From NCBI GenBank assembly GCA_946545475.1, contig CAMNNO010000004.1:1-41228 (forward strand): a stretch of 41,228 bases of DNA, given 5' to 3'. The DNA is from an uncultured Blautia sp. Lineage in GTDB: Bacteria; Bacillota; Clostridia; Lachnospirales; Lachnospiraceae. Under the pieces are notes generated by a model that ran no database searches, was not told the DNA's origin, and saw only the letters and a program-made list of their open reading frames with translations. Positions 7,718 to 14,573 of this stretch are shown piece by piece (positions within the stretch are counted from its first letter, which is position 1; the number at the start of each line of letters is the position of its first letter). The position numbers were made by a program, and so were the translations under genes.

Positions 7718-7750
7718 GAACCGCCCGCCAGTTTTACTGACGGGCGGTTT
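7718..7750. terminator. hairpin between convergent genes
   Basis: AACCGCCCG and CGGGCGGTT pair, with CAG/CTG extending the stem around a TTTA-type loop. It lies between the lactonase gene and convergent aroC. The T-tract is only three to four bases, so it is a plausible but not textbook terminator for either strand. Confidence 0.55.
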
Positions 7751-7767
7751 GGAATTATGCCAGGTCT

Positions 7768-8865
7768 TCAAGGCTTCTGATACAGCTTTTTAAGGTTATC
7801 CATACGCGAGGACGCCTGGCACAGGAGGGCATCCGCGATAACAAGCCCGGCCATGGCCTCGGCCACGACCACGGCCCTGGGCACGATGACGGGGTCATGG
7901 CGGCCCCCGATCTCCAGGGAAATGTTTTCGCCGTTTTTGTTTACGCTCTCCTGGGGCCTGGCGATGGAGGGGGTCGGCTTCACGTACAGGCGGAAGATGA
8001 TATCGCTCCCGTCGCTGATGCCGCCAAGGATACCTCCGGCATGGTTCGAGGTCTTGACAATACGGCCATCTTCCCAGGCAAAGCCGTCATTATCCTGCGA
8101 GCCCAGAGATGAGGCGGCCTGGATGCCGTCCCCGATCTCGACGGCCTTGACCGCGCCTATGGACATGAGGGCGCCGGCCAGGGCAGCGTCCAGCTTTCCG
8201 AATACGGGGTCGCCAAGGCCTGCCGGAACGCCGGTGATGCGGCCTTCAATGACTCCCCCGGCACTATCCTTTTTTTCCATGCAGTCGTAAAGAAAGGCCT
8301 CGGCCTTTTTGGCGGCCTGCTCATCCGGCATGCAAAGAAAGTTATTTGCAATCTGGCTTTCATCGAAGTCCTGGCACGCGACGGGCCCTATGGCCTTTGT
8401 ATAGGCCGTGACATGGATGCCGAGGTCGGCCAGCAGGCGAAGGGCGATGGCCCCGCCCGCCACGCGGCACAGCGTCTCGCGGCCTGAGGAGCGCCCGCCT
8501 CCCCGGTAATCCCGGAAGCCGTATTTCTGGTCGAAGGTATAATCGGCATGGCCGGGGCGGTAGATGTTCATGATATTGCTATAGTCCCGGGAGCGCATGT
8601 CCTCGTTAAAGACGGCCATGGAGATCGGGGTTCCCGTTGTCCGGCCTTCAAATACCCCGGACAGAATCTGGATGCGGTCACCTTCCTTTCTGGCGGTCGC
8701 AAAAGGGCTTTTCCCCGGAGAGCGCCGGTCCATATAGCCTTGGATGTCCTCCTCGCAAAGTGAAAGCCCTGCCGGGCAGCCGTCCACCACGGCGCCAAGG
8801 GCTTTTCCGTGGGATTCCCCCCAGGTCGTCAAGACAAATCTGCGGCCAATAGATGATTGATTCAT
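7768..8865 (-). CDS. aroC: chorismate synthase
   Basis: This 365-residue chorismate synthase removes phosphate from 5-enolpyruvylshikimate-3-phosphate using reduced FMN to give chorismate, the last common step of aromatic amino-acid synthesis. The N-terminus reads GRRFVLTTWGESHGKALGAVVDG, RRSPGKSPFATARKE follows, and RPGHADYTFDQKYGFRDYRGGGRSSGRET is the central family signature. NHAGGILGGISDG and RHDPVIVPRAVVVAEAM are in the C-terminal half. The start at 8865 is supported by AGGAGG 9-10 nt upstream; the longer open frame lacks this. It is a single leftward gene with a consensus promoter at 9028-9000 and a leader of about 130 nt that can fold. Confidence 0.97.
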   Translation of the reverse strand: MNQSSIGRRFVLTTWGESHGKALGAVVDGCPAGLSLCEEDIQGYMDRRSPGKSPFATARKEGDRIQILSGVFEGRTTGTPISMAVFNEDMRSRDYSNIMNIYRPGHADYTFDQKYGFRDYRGGGRSSGRETLCRVAGGAIALRLLADLGIHVTAYTKAIGPVACQDFDESQIANNFLCMPDEQAAKKAEAFLYDCMEKKDSAGGVIEGRITGVPAGLGDPVFGKLDAALAGALMSIGAVKAVEIGDGIQAASSLGSQDNDGFAWEDGRIVKTSNHAGGILGGISDGSDIIFRLYVKPTPSIARPQESVNKNGENISLEIGGRHDPVIVPRAVVVAEAMAGLVIADALLCQASSRMDNLKKLYQKP

Positions 8866-8879
8866 AAAGTAGGTCCCTC

Positions 8880-8999
8880 CTGGCGTGATATATTCGTGCG
8901 CTTGCGATACCCGCAAATGCGGAAAATATGCGATACCGCGGCATATGCCGAAGCATTTGGATAAATGCCGCCGGTATTTTCAAGGCACTCCGGGTATCA
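8880..8999 (-). promoter_or_regulatory. structured 5' leader of aroC
   Basis: The predicted aroC leader (minus strand) contains GATACCC near its 5' end that can pair with GGGTATC about 90 nt later. Between them is a hairpin of ACCGGCGGCAT with ATGCCGCGGT. I do not recognise a known riboswitch or a T-box sequence. Regulation by aromatic amino acids is only a guess from the gene it precedes. Confidence 0.4.
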
Positions 9000-9028
9000 A
9001 TTATACTCTATGATCCGTGATAATTCAA
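9000..9028 (-). promoter_or_regulatory. sigma-70-type promoter for aroC
   Basis: On the minus strand TTGAAT (9028-9023) and a perfect TATAAT (9005-9000) are separated by 17 nt. Transcription would start near 8993. Confidence 0.85.
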
Positions 9029-9049
9029 AAGTTTTATGCTTGCGGACAA

Positions 9050-9108
9050 AACAGATTCTTTTCGAACAGATTCTTTTTGAACAGATTCTTTTTGAACAGA
9101 TTCTTTTC
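9050..9108 (+). repeat. 15-bp tandem array upstream of the pseudo-rhomboid gene
   Basis: There are four units of AACAGATTCTTTTyG at 9050, 9065, 9080 and 9095, nearly identical. The array is flanked by GCGGACA (9042-9048) and TGTCCGC (9110-9116), an inverted repeat that would place the whole array in a hairpin loop. It ends 25 bp before the start codon. Confidence 0.85.
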
Positions 9109-9132
9109 CTGTCCGCTTAGCGGAGGCTGAAG

Positions 9133-9984
9133 ATGAAACTGTTAGACAAATTAGAAAGAAAATTCGGGCATCTTGCCATACCCAACCTTACGGTTTATAT
9201 CGTCGCCTGCTATGTCATCGGCTATTTCCTGTCCCGATTTGCCCCGGGCGTTATGAGCATGCTGGGCCTGGATGTCCATCTGATCCTCCGGGGACAGATC
9301 TGGCGGCTGGTGACATGGGTGCTGTTCCCGCCGGGCAACAGCAATGTTTTCCTGTTCCTGCTCGCCATTTTTTTCTTTTATTATCCCATCGGGACAGCTA
9401 TGGAGAGGACGTGGGGGTCTTTCCGCTATACGCTTTATATCTTCTCCGGCATGCTGTTCACCATTTTGGGAGCTTTTCTGCTGTATGGCCTCACCCGGCC
9501 GCATCTTCACAGCAATTATATTTTTACGACCTACTACATAAGCCTTTCCGTTTTCCTGGCTTATGCCGTCACCTATCCCGAGCAGCAGTTCCTTTTGTGG
9601 TTTGTCATTCCGCTCAAGGCGAAATGGTTTGCCCTCATTGACGCCCTGCTGATCGGGTATGATATTGTCAACAACCTCCGGTATGGCATCTGGTACCTGA
9701 ACATTCCCATTATCGCCTCCATCCTGAATTTCCTGGTCTTTTTCCTGGCCTCGCGGGACATGTACCGCTTCCGGCCCGGCGAGATCAGAAGAAAGCGGGA
9801 GTTCCGAAAGGCCATGGAGCCTATGGGGCGGCGCGAAAACGGCCAGATCGCCAAGCATAAATGCGCGATCTGCGGCCGGACGGATATCAGCAACCCGGAG
9901 CTGGATTTCCGCTTCTGCTCCCGCTGCAACGGCAACTACGAATACTGCCAGGATCACCTGTTTACACATAAGCATGTGCAGTAA
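9133..9984 (+). CDS. rhomboid-fold membrane protein lacking the protease dyad, with C-terminal zinc ribbon
   Basis: This 283-residue polytopic membrane protein has about six hydrophobic segments between residues 18 and 215. The loop GQIWRLVTWVLFPPG matches the conserved WR motif of the rhomboid/derlin fold, and FVIPLKAKW is a typical rhomboid segment. The catalytic GxSG is not present: the aligned segment reads YYISLSVFLAYAVTYP. The helix that should carry the histidine reads NIPIIASILNFLVFF. I therefore call it a pseudoprotease. The C-terminal tail has CAIC followed by CSRC and YC plus His residues, a likely cytoplasmic zinc-binding ribbon. The start ATG 9133 has AGCGGAGG 8 nt upstream. It may act as a membrane quality-control adaptor, by analogy with inactive rhomboids. 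Confidence 0.8.
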   Translation: MKLLDKLERKFGHLAIPNLTVYIVACYVIGYFLSRFAPGVMSMLGLDVHLILRGQIWRLVTWVLFPPGNSNVFLFLLAIFFFYYPIGTAMERTWGSFRYTLYIFSGMLFTILGAFLLYGLTRPHLHSNYIFTTYYISLSVFLAYAVTYPEQQFLLWFVIPLKAKWFALIDALLIGYDIVNNLRYGIWYLNIPIIASILNFLVFFLASRDMYRFRPGEIRRKREFRKAMEPMGRRENGQIAKHKCAICGRTDISNPELDFRFCSRCNGNYEYCQDHLFTHKHVQ

Positions 9985-9991
9985 GCGCACT

Positions 9992-10036
9992 GTGCGCCTG
10001 ATCCATCTACCACGCCGGCGAAGGTGTGCATACTAA
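9992..10036 (+). repeat. possible decayed right half of the dispersed repeat
   Basis: The gap between the pseudo-rhomboid gene and lysA contains GCCTGATCC and then GTGTGCATACTA (10024-10035). These resemble the GGCCTGATTCC and GTGCGCATACTA parts of the good copies in the same order and similar spacing. No left half is recognisable. Confidence 0.35.
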
Positions 10037-10054
10037 AAAAAGGATGACTAATAT

Positions 10055-11335
10055 ATGAAAAAAACACCGTTTGTATCATTGGAAAAACTGAAAGAGATCA
10101 CCGATGCGTACCCCACTCCTTTTCACCTCTATGACGAAAAGGGCATCCGGGACAATGCCCGGGCCCTTATGGAAGCCTTTTCCTGGAACAGGGGCTTTAA
10201 AGAATTTTTTGCCGTAAAGGCCCTGCCCAATCCTTTTATCATCGGCCTTTTGCGGGAATATGGCTGCGGGTGCGACTGCTCCTCCATGACGGAGCTTATG
10301 ATGGCAAAGGCCCTGGACTGCCATCCGGGCGAGATCATGTTTTCCTCCAATGATACGCCGCCGGAAGAATTTGCCTTCGCCAACGCCATCGGCGGGATCA
10401 TCAACCTGGATGATATTACCCATATTCCTTTTGTCGAGAAGGCTCTCGGAGGCATTCCGAAGACCATCAGCTGCCGCTATAATCCGGGCGGGCTTTTTAC
10501 GATCAGCAACGATATCATGGACAACCCCGGCGACGCCAAATACGGCATGACGACCGAGCAGATCTTTGATGCCTTCCGCATCCTGAAAGAAAAGGGAGCG
10601 GAGAATTTCGGCATCCATGCCTTCCTTGCCAGCAACACAGTGACAAATGAGTATTATCCCATGCTGGCCAAGGTGCTCTTTGAGCTGGCTGTGCGGCTGA
10701 ATCAGGAGACAGGGGCTCATATTTCCTTTATCAATCTTTCCGGCGGGATCGGCATCCCCTATTCGCCGGACCAGGACCCCAATGATATCCGCGTGATCGG
10801 CGAGGGCGTCCGCAAGGTGTACGAAGAGGTGCTGACGCCGGCCGGCATGGACGATGTGGCCATCTATACGGAGCTCGGCCGTTTCATGACCGGCCCCTAC
10901 GGCTGCCTGGTCACCCGGGCCATCCACGAGAAGCATACCCACAAGGAATATATCGGCGTAGACGCCTGCGCGGTCAACCTGATGCGCCCGGCCATGTACG
11001 GCGCCTATCACCACATCACGGTCATGGGCAAAGAAGGCCAGCCCTGCGACCACATGTACGATGTCACCGGCTCCCTGTGCGAAAACAATGACAAATTTGC
11101 CATAGACCGCTACCTTCCCAAAATAGACATGGGAGACCTCCTGGTCATCCACGACACAGGAGCTCATGGATTCGCCATGGGCTACAATTACAACGGGAAG
11201 TTGAAATCCGCGGAAATCCTTCTGCGAAGCGACGGAAGCTTTTCCCTCATCCGAAGAGCCGAAACCCCCGAAGACTACTTTGCCACCTTCGATATTTTTC
11301 CGGAGCTTCACAGGAAGCTCCTCGGGGAAGCTTAA
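10055..11335 (+). CDS. lysA: diaminopimelate decarboxylase-like PLP enzyme
   Basis: This 426-residue fold-III PLP decarboxylase (alanine-racemase-like barrel plus beta domain) is most like LysA, which decarboxylates meso-diaminopimelate to L-lysine. TPFHLYDEKGIRDNARAL is the N-terminal motif and FFAVKALPNP carries the PLP lysine (Lys55). CDCSSMTEL and NLSGGIGIPYSPDQ (the phosphate-binding glycine loop) follow, and VTGSLCENNDKFA provides the active-site cysteine donated across the dimer. The His-containing motif usually read as HSHIGS is HAFLASN here, somewhat divergent. The start ATG 10055 has AAAGGATG upstream, a moderate ribosome-binding site. Another decarboxylase of this fold cannot be excluded. 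Confidence 0.85.
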   Translation: MKKTPFVSLEKLKEITDAYPTPFHLYDEKGIRDNARALMEAFSWNRGFKEFFAVKALPNPFIIGLLREYGCGCDCSSMTELMMAKALDCHPGEIMFSSNDTPPEEFAFANAIGGIINLDDITHIPFVEKALGGIPKTISCRYNPGGLFTISNDIMDNPGDAKYGMTTEQIFDAFRILKEKGAENFGIHAFLASNTVTNEYYPMLAKVLFELAVRLNQETGAHISFINLSGGIGIPYSPDQDPNDIRVIGEGVRKVYEEVLTPAGMDDVAIYTELGRFMTGPYGCLVTRAIHEKHTHKEYIGVDACAVNLMRPAMYGAYHHITVMGKEGQPCDHMYDVTGSLCENNDKFAIDRYLPKIDMGDLLVIHDTGAHGFAMGYNYNGKLKSAEILLRSDGSFSLIRRAETPEDYFATFDIFPELHRKLLGEA

Positions 11336-11374
11336 ATCTCCTCTTTCTTCCCTTTCTTCCGATAAAAAAACTTC

Positions 11375-11403
11375 TTGCCAATATCAGAAATCTGTGTTAT
11401 TTT
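11375..11403 (+). promoter_or_regulatory. promoter of the tRNA-Leu gene
   Basis: TTGCCA (11375-11380) and TATTTT (11398-11403) are spaced by 17 nt and lie 19 nt before the mature tRNA 5' end. Confidence 0.7.
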
Positions 11404-11422
11404 ATAGAAGATAAGAGAAGAG

Positions 11423-11505
11423 GCCGGCATGTCGGAATGGCAGACGAGGTAGACTCAAAATCTATTGTGGGCGACCACGTGTGGGTTCAAGTCCCACTGC
11501 CGGCA
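11423..11505 (+). tRNA. tRNA-Leu (anticodon CAA)
   Basis: The acceptor stem GCCGGCA pairs with TGCCGGC, and the discriminator base is A. The anticodon loop CTCAAAA sits on the stem GTAGA/TCTAT, giving anticodon CAA, which reads UUG leucine. A long variable arm (TGTGG-GCGA-CCACG) shows a class II tRNA, and the T arm is GTGGG-TTCAAGT-CCCAC. CCA is not encoded and must be added after transcription. The gene is solitary with its own promoter and terminator. Confidence 0.95.
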
Positions 11506-11511
11506 GGACAC

Positions 11512-11544
11512 AACCCTGGAAAATTAGTTTTCCAGGGTTTCTTT
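11512..11544 (+). terminator. intrinsic terminator of the tRNA gene
   Basis: AACCCTGGAAAA and TTTTCCAGGGTT form a 12-bp stem with a TTAG loop, followed by TTTCTTT. It begins 7 nt after the tRNA. Confidence 0.9.
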
Positions 11545-11572
11545 ATATCGCAGGGGGGATTCCCCCCGATAT
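11545..11572. other. second perfect hairpin after the tRNA terminator
   Basis: ATATCG-CA-GGGGGG pairs with CCCCCC-GATAT around an ATT loop. It lies between the tRNA terminator and the small lipoprotein gene. It has no T-tract, so it is more likely an mRNA 5' structure or a repeat remnant than a terminator. Confidence 0.5.
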
Positions 11573-11586
11573 ATCTTTCCAAAAAT

Positions 11587-11979
11587 ATGGACAGGAAAAT
11601 GAAAAAAGTATTTATAAATCGTGGATTTGTTGTTAAAATAGGAGTGATCATTTTTTCGGGGATCTTATGCCTCACCTTTTGCGGATGCTCTTTACCCAAG
11701 GGAAAAACCATCAACATGGATAAACTGCTCCCGGCCGGAGATTCGGCCGTAAATTCCGCGAAGGACAGTCTGGATATAAAAATTTCCCATCCGGACATGG
11801 CGGACCCCCATCTCACCGATACCTCTCTTGTCAGCGGCTTTGATGAGGAGATCATTGATGACGGTATGGCAAACGGCAGCCGGGAGAGCGGCGTTTCCGG
11901 GCTGCTGATCGTAACGCCGACACCTGTTATGGTTCCTGAGATCGATATGGAAGAAAAGGATATGGATATTCAGAGATAG
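11587..11979 (+). CDS. small predicted lipoprotein of unknown function
   Basis: This protein is about 130 residues. A basic start (MDRKMKKVFINR) is followed by a hydrophobic stretch VVKIGVIIFSGILCLTF and then C-G-C-S. This is a signal peptide with an atypical lipobox (F-C-G-C or L-T-F-C). The mature part is acidic and low in complexity, with PTPVMVPEIDMEEKDMDI at its end. I see no enzymatic motif. ATG 11587 and ATG 11599 are both possible starts; AGGA just before 11599 slightly favours the shorter form. The open frame extends upstream into the tRNA, but that part cannot be coding. It may share transcription with pyk downstream. Function unknown. Confidence 0.6.
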   Translation: MDRKMKKVFINRGFVVKIGVIIFSGILCLTFCGCSLPKGKTINMDKLLPAGDSAVNSAKDSLDIKISHPDMADPHLTDTSLVSGFDEEIIDDGMANGSRESGVSGLLIVTPTPVMVPEIDMEEKDMDIQR

Positions 11980-12019
11980 CCTCAGGACAGAAGCGAAAGA
12001 GGAGAGCAGCTTTCCCGCG

Positions 12020-12039
12020 CAGGGAGGCCGTCCTCCCTG
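12020..12039 (+). terminator. GC-rich hairpin after the small lipoprotein gene
   Basis: CAGGGAGG and CCTCCCTG pair around a CCGT loop. No T-tract follows directly; T-rich units of the tandem array start about 20 nt later. It may be a weak terminator or attenuator. Confidence 0.4.
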
Positions 12040-12053
12040 TGACATGCGCACAT

Positions 12054-12120
12054 GATGGCTTTTTTTATAAGTGATGGCTTTTTTTATAAGTGATGGCTTT
12101 TTTTATAAGTGATGGTTTTT
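12054..12120 (+). repeat. 19-bp tandem array upstream of pyk
   Basis: There are three perfect head-to-tail units of GATGGCTTTTTTTATAAGT at 12054, 12073 and 12092. A diverged partial fourth at 12111 runs into the AAAGGAGG ribosome-binding site. Each full unit carries a TATAAG resembling a -10 element and a seven-T run. Confidence 0.9.
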
Positions 12121-12141
12121 TTTAAAGGAGGAAACACAGCC

Positions 12142-13560
12142 ATGAACAACAAAACGAAGATCATCTGCACCATAGGACCTGCCAGCACGAATGAAGAGGT
12201 GCTCACCCAGATGTGCCTGGCCGGCATGAACGTGGCAAGGCTTAACTTCTCCCATGGCACACATGAACAGCACAAGGTTGCCATGGACCTCATCAAAAAG
12301 GTGCGCTCCAAGCTGGACCTCCCCGTGGCCATCATGCTCGACACCAAGGGCCCGGAGTACCGGATCAAGACCTTTGAAAATCATAAGGTCATTGTGGAGG
12401 ACGGCAATCTTTTTACCTTTACCACCGATGAGGTGGAGGGGGATGCCACCCGCGTCGCCGTCAATTATCCGAACCTGCCCTATGAGCTCGCCATCGGCGA
12501 TACCATCCTTGTCAACAATGGCCTGGTAAAATTTGAAGTCCGCGAGATCAGCGGCAACAATATCATCTGCCAGGTCATCAACGGCGGCGAGCTGTCCGAC
12601 CGCAAGAGCATGAACTTCCCCAACAAGCTCCTGCAGGGCGATTTCTTAAGCGATCAGGATAAGGAAGACCTTCTTTTCGGCATTGTCAATGATATCGACT
12701 TTGTGGCGGCTTCCTTTGTTTCCAATAAAAGCGACATGTGCGAGATCAGGGATTTCCTGGATGATAACGGCGGAGAGGAGATCGATATCATTGCCAAGAT
12801 CGAGAACCGCGCCGGCGTCGATAATATAGACGAGATCTGCGATATTGCCGATGGCATTATGGTCGCCCGCGGCGACCTGGGCGTTGAGATCCCCTTTATG
12901 GAAGTGCCCTCCGTCCAGAAGTATCTGATCCGCAAATGCCGTATGCTGGGCAAGCGGGTCATCACGGCCACCGAAATGCTGGAATCCATGATCCACAATC
13001 CCAGGGCCACAAGGGCCGAGATCTCGGATGTCGCCAACGCCGTCTATGACGGCAGCTCCGCCCTGATGCTTTCCGGAGAGACAGCCGCGGGAAAATTCCC
13101 GGTGGAAGCCGTCCAAACCATGGCCGATGTCGCCTACTTTACGGAACAGAACATTGATTATGCCCAGCGGTTCCGGGCCCAGGATTTCAAGATCCACAAT
13201 ACCCAGGATGCCGTCTCCCATGCCACCAGCGCCATGGCCGTGGACGTGGACGCCAAGTGCATTGTGGTGTGCACCATGAGCGGCCTGACCGCCCGCATGG
13301 TCAGCCGTTTCCGCTGCCCGGTGCCGATCCTTGGCCTTACGACCTCGGAAAAGGCTTACCGCAAGCTTAACCTGAGCTGGGGCGTGCAGCCTCTTCTCAG
13401 CGAAGAGTTTACCTCGGTGGAGGTCCTTTTCTACCACGCCCTCAAGGAAGCCCAGAGAGTTTTCGAGCTGGAAGAAGGCGACCAGGTCGTCCTCACCGGC
13501 GGCCTGATCAACGGCAGCAGCGGCAATACCAACACCATCAAAGTCGAAACCGTCAGGTGA
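12142..13560 (+). CDS. pyk: pyruvate kinase
   Basis: This 472-residue pyruvate kinase makes pyruvate and ATP from PEP and ADP in the last step of glycolysis. Motifs are TKIICTIGPAS, GMNVARLNFSHG, MLDTKGPEYRI (usually GPEIR), IIAKIENRAGVDNIDEI (catalytic lysine segment), GIMVARGDLGVEIP and the signature TATEMLESMI followed by NPRATRAEISDVANAVYDG. Length matches the core A/B/C domains with no extra C-terminal PEP-utiliser domain. The start ATG 12142 has AAAGGAGG about 10 nt upstream. It is bracketed by two different tandem arrays, a 19-bp array before it and a 13-bp array directly after its stop codon. Confidence 0.96.
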   Translation: MNNKTKIICTIGPASTNEEVLTQMCLAGMNVARLNFSHGTHEQHKVAMDLIKKVRSKLDLPVAIMLDTKGPEYRIKTFENHKVIVEDGNLFTFTTDEVEGDATRVAVNYPNLPYELAIGDTILVNNGLVKFEVREISGNNIICQVINGGELSDRKSMNFPNKLLQGDFLSDQDKEDLLFGIVNDIDFVAASFVSNKSDMCEIRDFLDDNGGEEIDIIAKIENRAGVDNIDEICDIADGIMVARGDLGVEIPFMEVPSVQKYLIRKCRMLGKRVITATEMLESMIHNPRATRAEISDVANAVYDGSSALMLSGETAAGKFPVEAVQTMADVAYFTEQNIDYAQRFRAQDFKIHNTQDAVSHATSAMAVDVDAKCIVVCTMSGLTARMVSRFRCPVPILGLTTSEKAYRKLNLSWGVQPLLSEEFTSVEVLFYHALKEAQRVFELEEGDQVVLTGGLINGSSGNTNTIKVETVR

Positions 13561-13638
13561 AAACATCGGATAGAAACATCGGATAGAAACATCGGATAGA
13601 AACATCGGATAGAAACATCGGATAGAAACATCAGAAAG
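13561..13638 (+). repeat. 13-bp tandem array between pyk and the next gene
   Basis: There are five perfect units of AAACATCGGATAG at 13561, 13574, 13587, 13600 and 13613, plus a sixth altered unit (AAACATCAGAAAG) ending 16 bp before ATG 13655. The array begins directly after the pyk stop codon. The altered last unit supplies purine-rich sequence that may serve as the ribosome-binding region. Confidence 0.92.
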
Positions 13639-13654
13639 AAGTGAGAGATAAGCT

Positions 13655-14569
13655 ATGACATTATCGGAATGTCTGGAATTGGAAAAAGAATCATTCCTCC
13701 GCGAAGGCGCCGGAGGTTATGAGCCTGAAAAAGCGAAGGATAAAACGGATGCCCTGGTCAAGAGGGTTCTCTCAAGGGCCAACGCCCAGGTCTCCATCGA
13801 CCGTGTCAGCGAGCTGACGGCAGCCATGTTAGGGTGCGCCAGCCTCTCCAGCGGCCTCCTCGACTGTGTGGGAGATACCCGGATATGGGACAGCCATACC
13901 CCGATATCCGCCGGGAAGCAAAAGCCTCCCCGCAAGGCTCTTATCGCTCTCTTGGCCGGCGCTATCCTTCTTCTGGCTCTTTTTCTTGTCCTGCTTTCCC
14001 AGGGGGCTTCTTCCGGAGGGTTTCTGTCTGGTGTCGGGCATATTCCCATAACCCTCCTGCTGCTCGCCGCCGGCATGGCGGGAGTCTTTTTTGCCGGAAA
14101 GTTCTGGCAGAACGGCCAGGCCGCACGGCCCTCCCAGACCGAGCAATACGCCCAGATACTGCTTGATCCGGCCAAAATATACCGCGTTCTGTCCGCGGTC
14201 ATGCTGCACGCCGACCAATGGCTGAAAAGCGCTTCCTCCGCCCAGATCACCGATGAGCGCCAGCCCGGCGCGCTATCCGTCTCCCCGGATAATGCCGGCG
14301 ACATGGATGATGAGCTTATCGGCCTTATGATGGGCTTCCTGGAAGCCTCCTGCAGCCAGGATGGCGACTATGCCCTGGATAAGCTTAGGGATGTCCGCCA
14401 TTTTCTGCATAAAAAAGGGATTGAAACCATAGATTACAGTGAGGAAAACAGTTCGTTTTTTGATGTGCTGCCGTCTGTCCGCGAGGGAACGCTCCGCCCT
14501 GCCCTCTTTAAGGAGGGAAAGCTGCTGAAGAAAGGGCTGGCTGCCGGAACGTTTACAGGAGGAAATTAG
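13655..14569 (+). CDS. two-helix membrane protein paired with an Hsp70-like ATPase
   Basis: This is a 304-residue protein of unknown family. Residues 1-90 look soluble and helical. Two transmembrane segments follow at about 94-115 and 129-148, with a short loop. The remaining half is acidic, and its end reads FFDVLPS then TLRPALFKEGKLLKKGLAAG. That tail is loosely reminiscent of the C-terminal beta domain of GrpE nucleotide-exchange factors, but I cannot establish homology. The stop codon at 14567 overlaps the ribosome-binding site of the downstream Hsp70-like gene (AGGAGG 14558-14563), so the two are translationally close and probably work together. It might be a membrane-bound partner or exchange factor for the ATPase. 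ATG 13655 has only a weak GAAGTGAG site. Confidence 0.75.
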   Translation: MTLSECLELEKESFLREGAGGYEPEKAKDKTDALVKRVLSRANAQVSIDRVSELTAAMLGCASLSSGLLDCVGDTRIWDSHTPISAGKQKPPRKALIALLAGAILLLALFLVLLSQGASSGGFLSGVGHIPITLLLLAAGMAGVFFAGKFWQNGQAARPSQTEQYAQILLDPAKIYRVLSAVMLHADQWLKSASSAQITDERQPGALSVSPDNAGDMDDELIGLMMGFLEASCSQDGDYALDKLRDVRHFLHKKGIETIDYSEENSSFFDVLPSVREGTLRPALFKEGKLLKKGLAAGTFTGGN

Positions 14570-14573
14570 ACGC

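Noticed and set aside
8880-8999. T-box or known riboswitch in front of aroC
   Set aside because: I could not find the T-box AGGGTGGNACCGCG motif or any known riboswitch core, so only a generic structured leader is reported.
11437-11586. N-terminal extension of the small lipoprotein frame
   Set aside because: This part overlaps the tRNA-Leu gene and its terminator, so it cannot be the coding start.
13561-13638. CRISPR-like appearance of the 13-bp array
   Set aside because: Units are head to tail with no spacers and no cas genes are nearby. The other tandem arrays fail on the same points.
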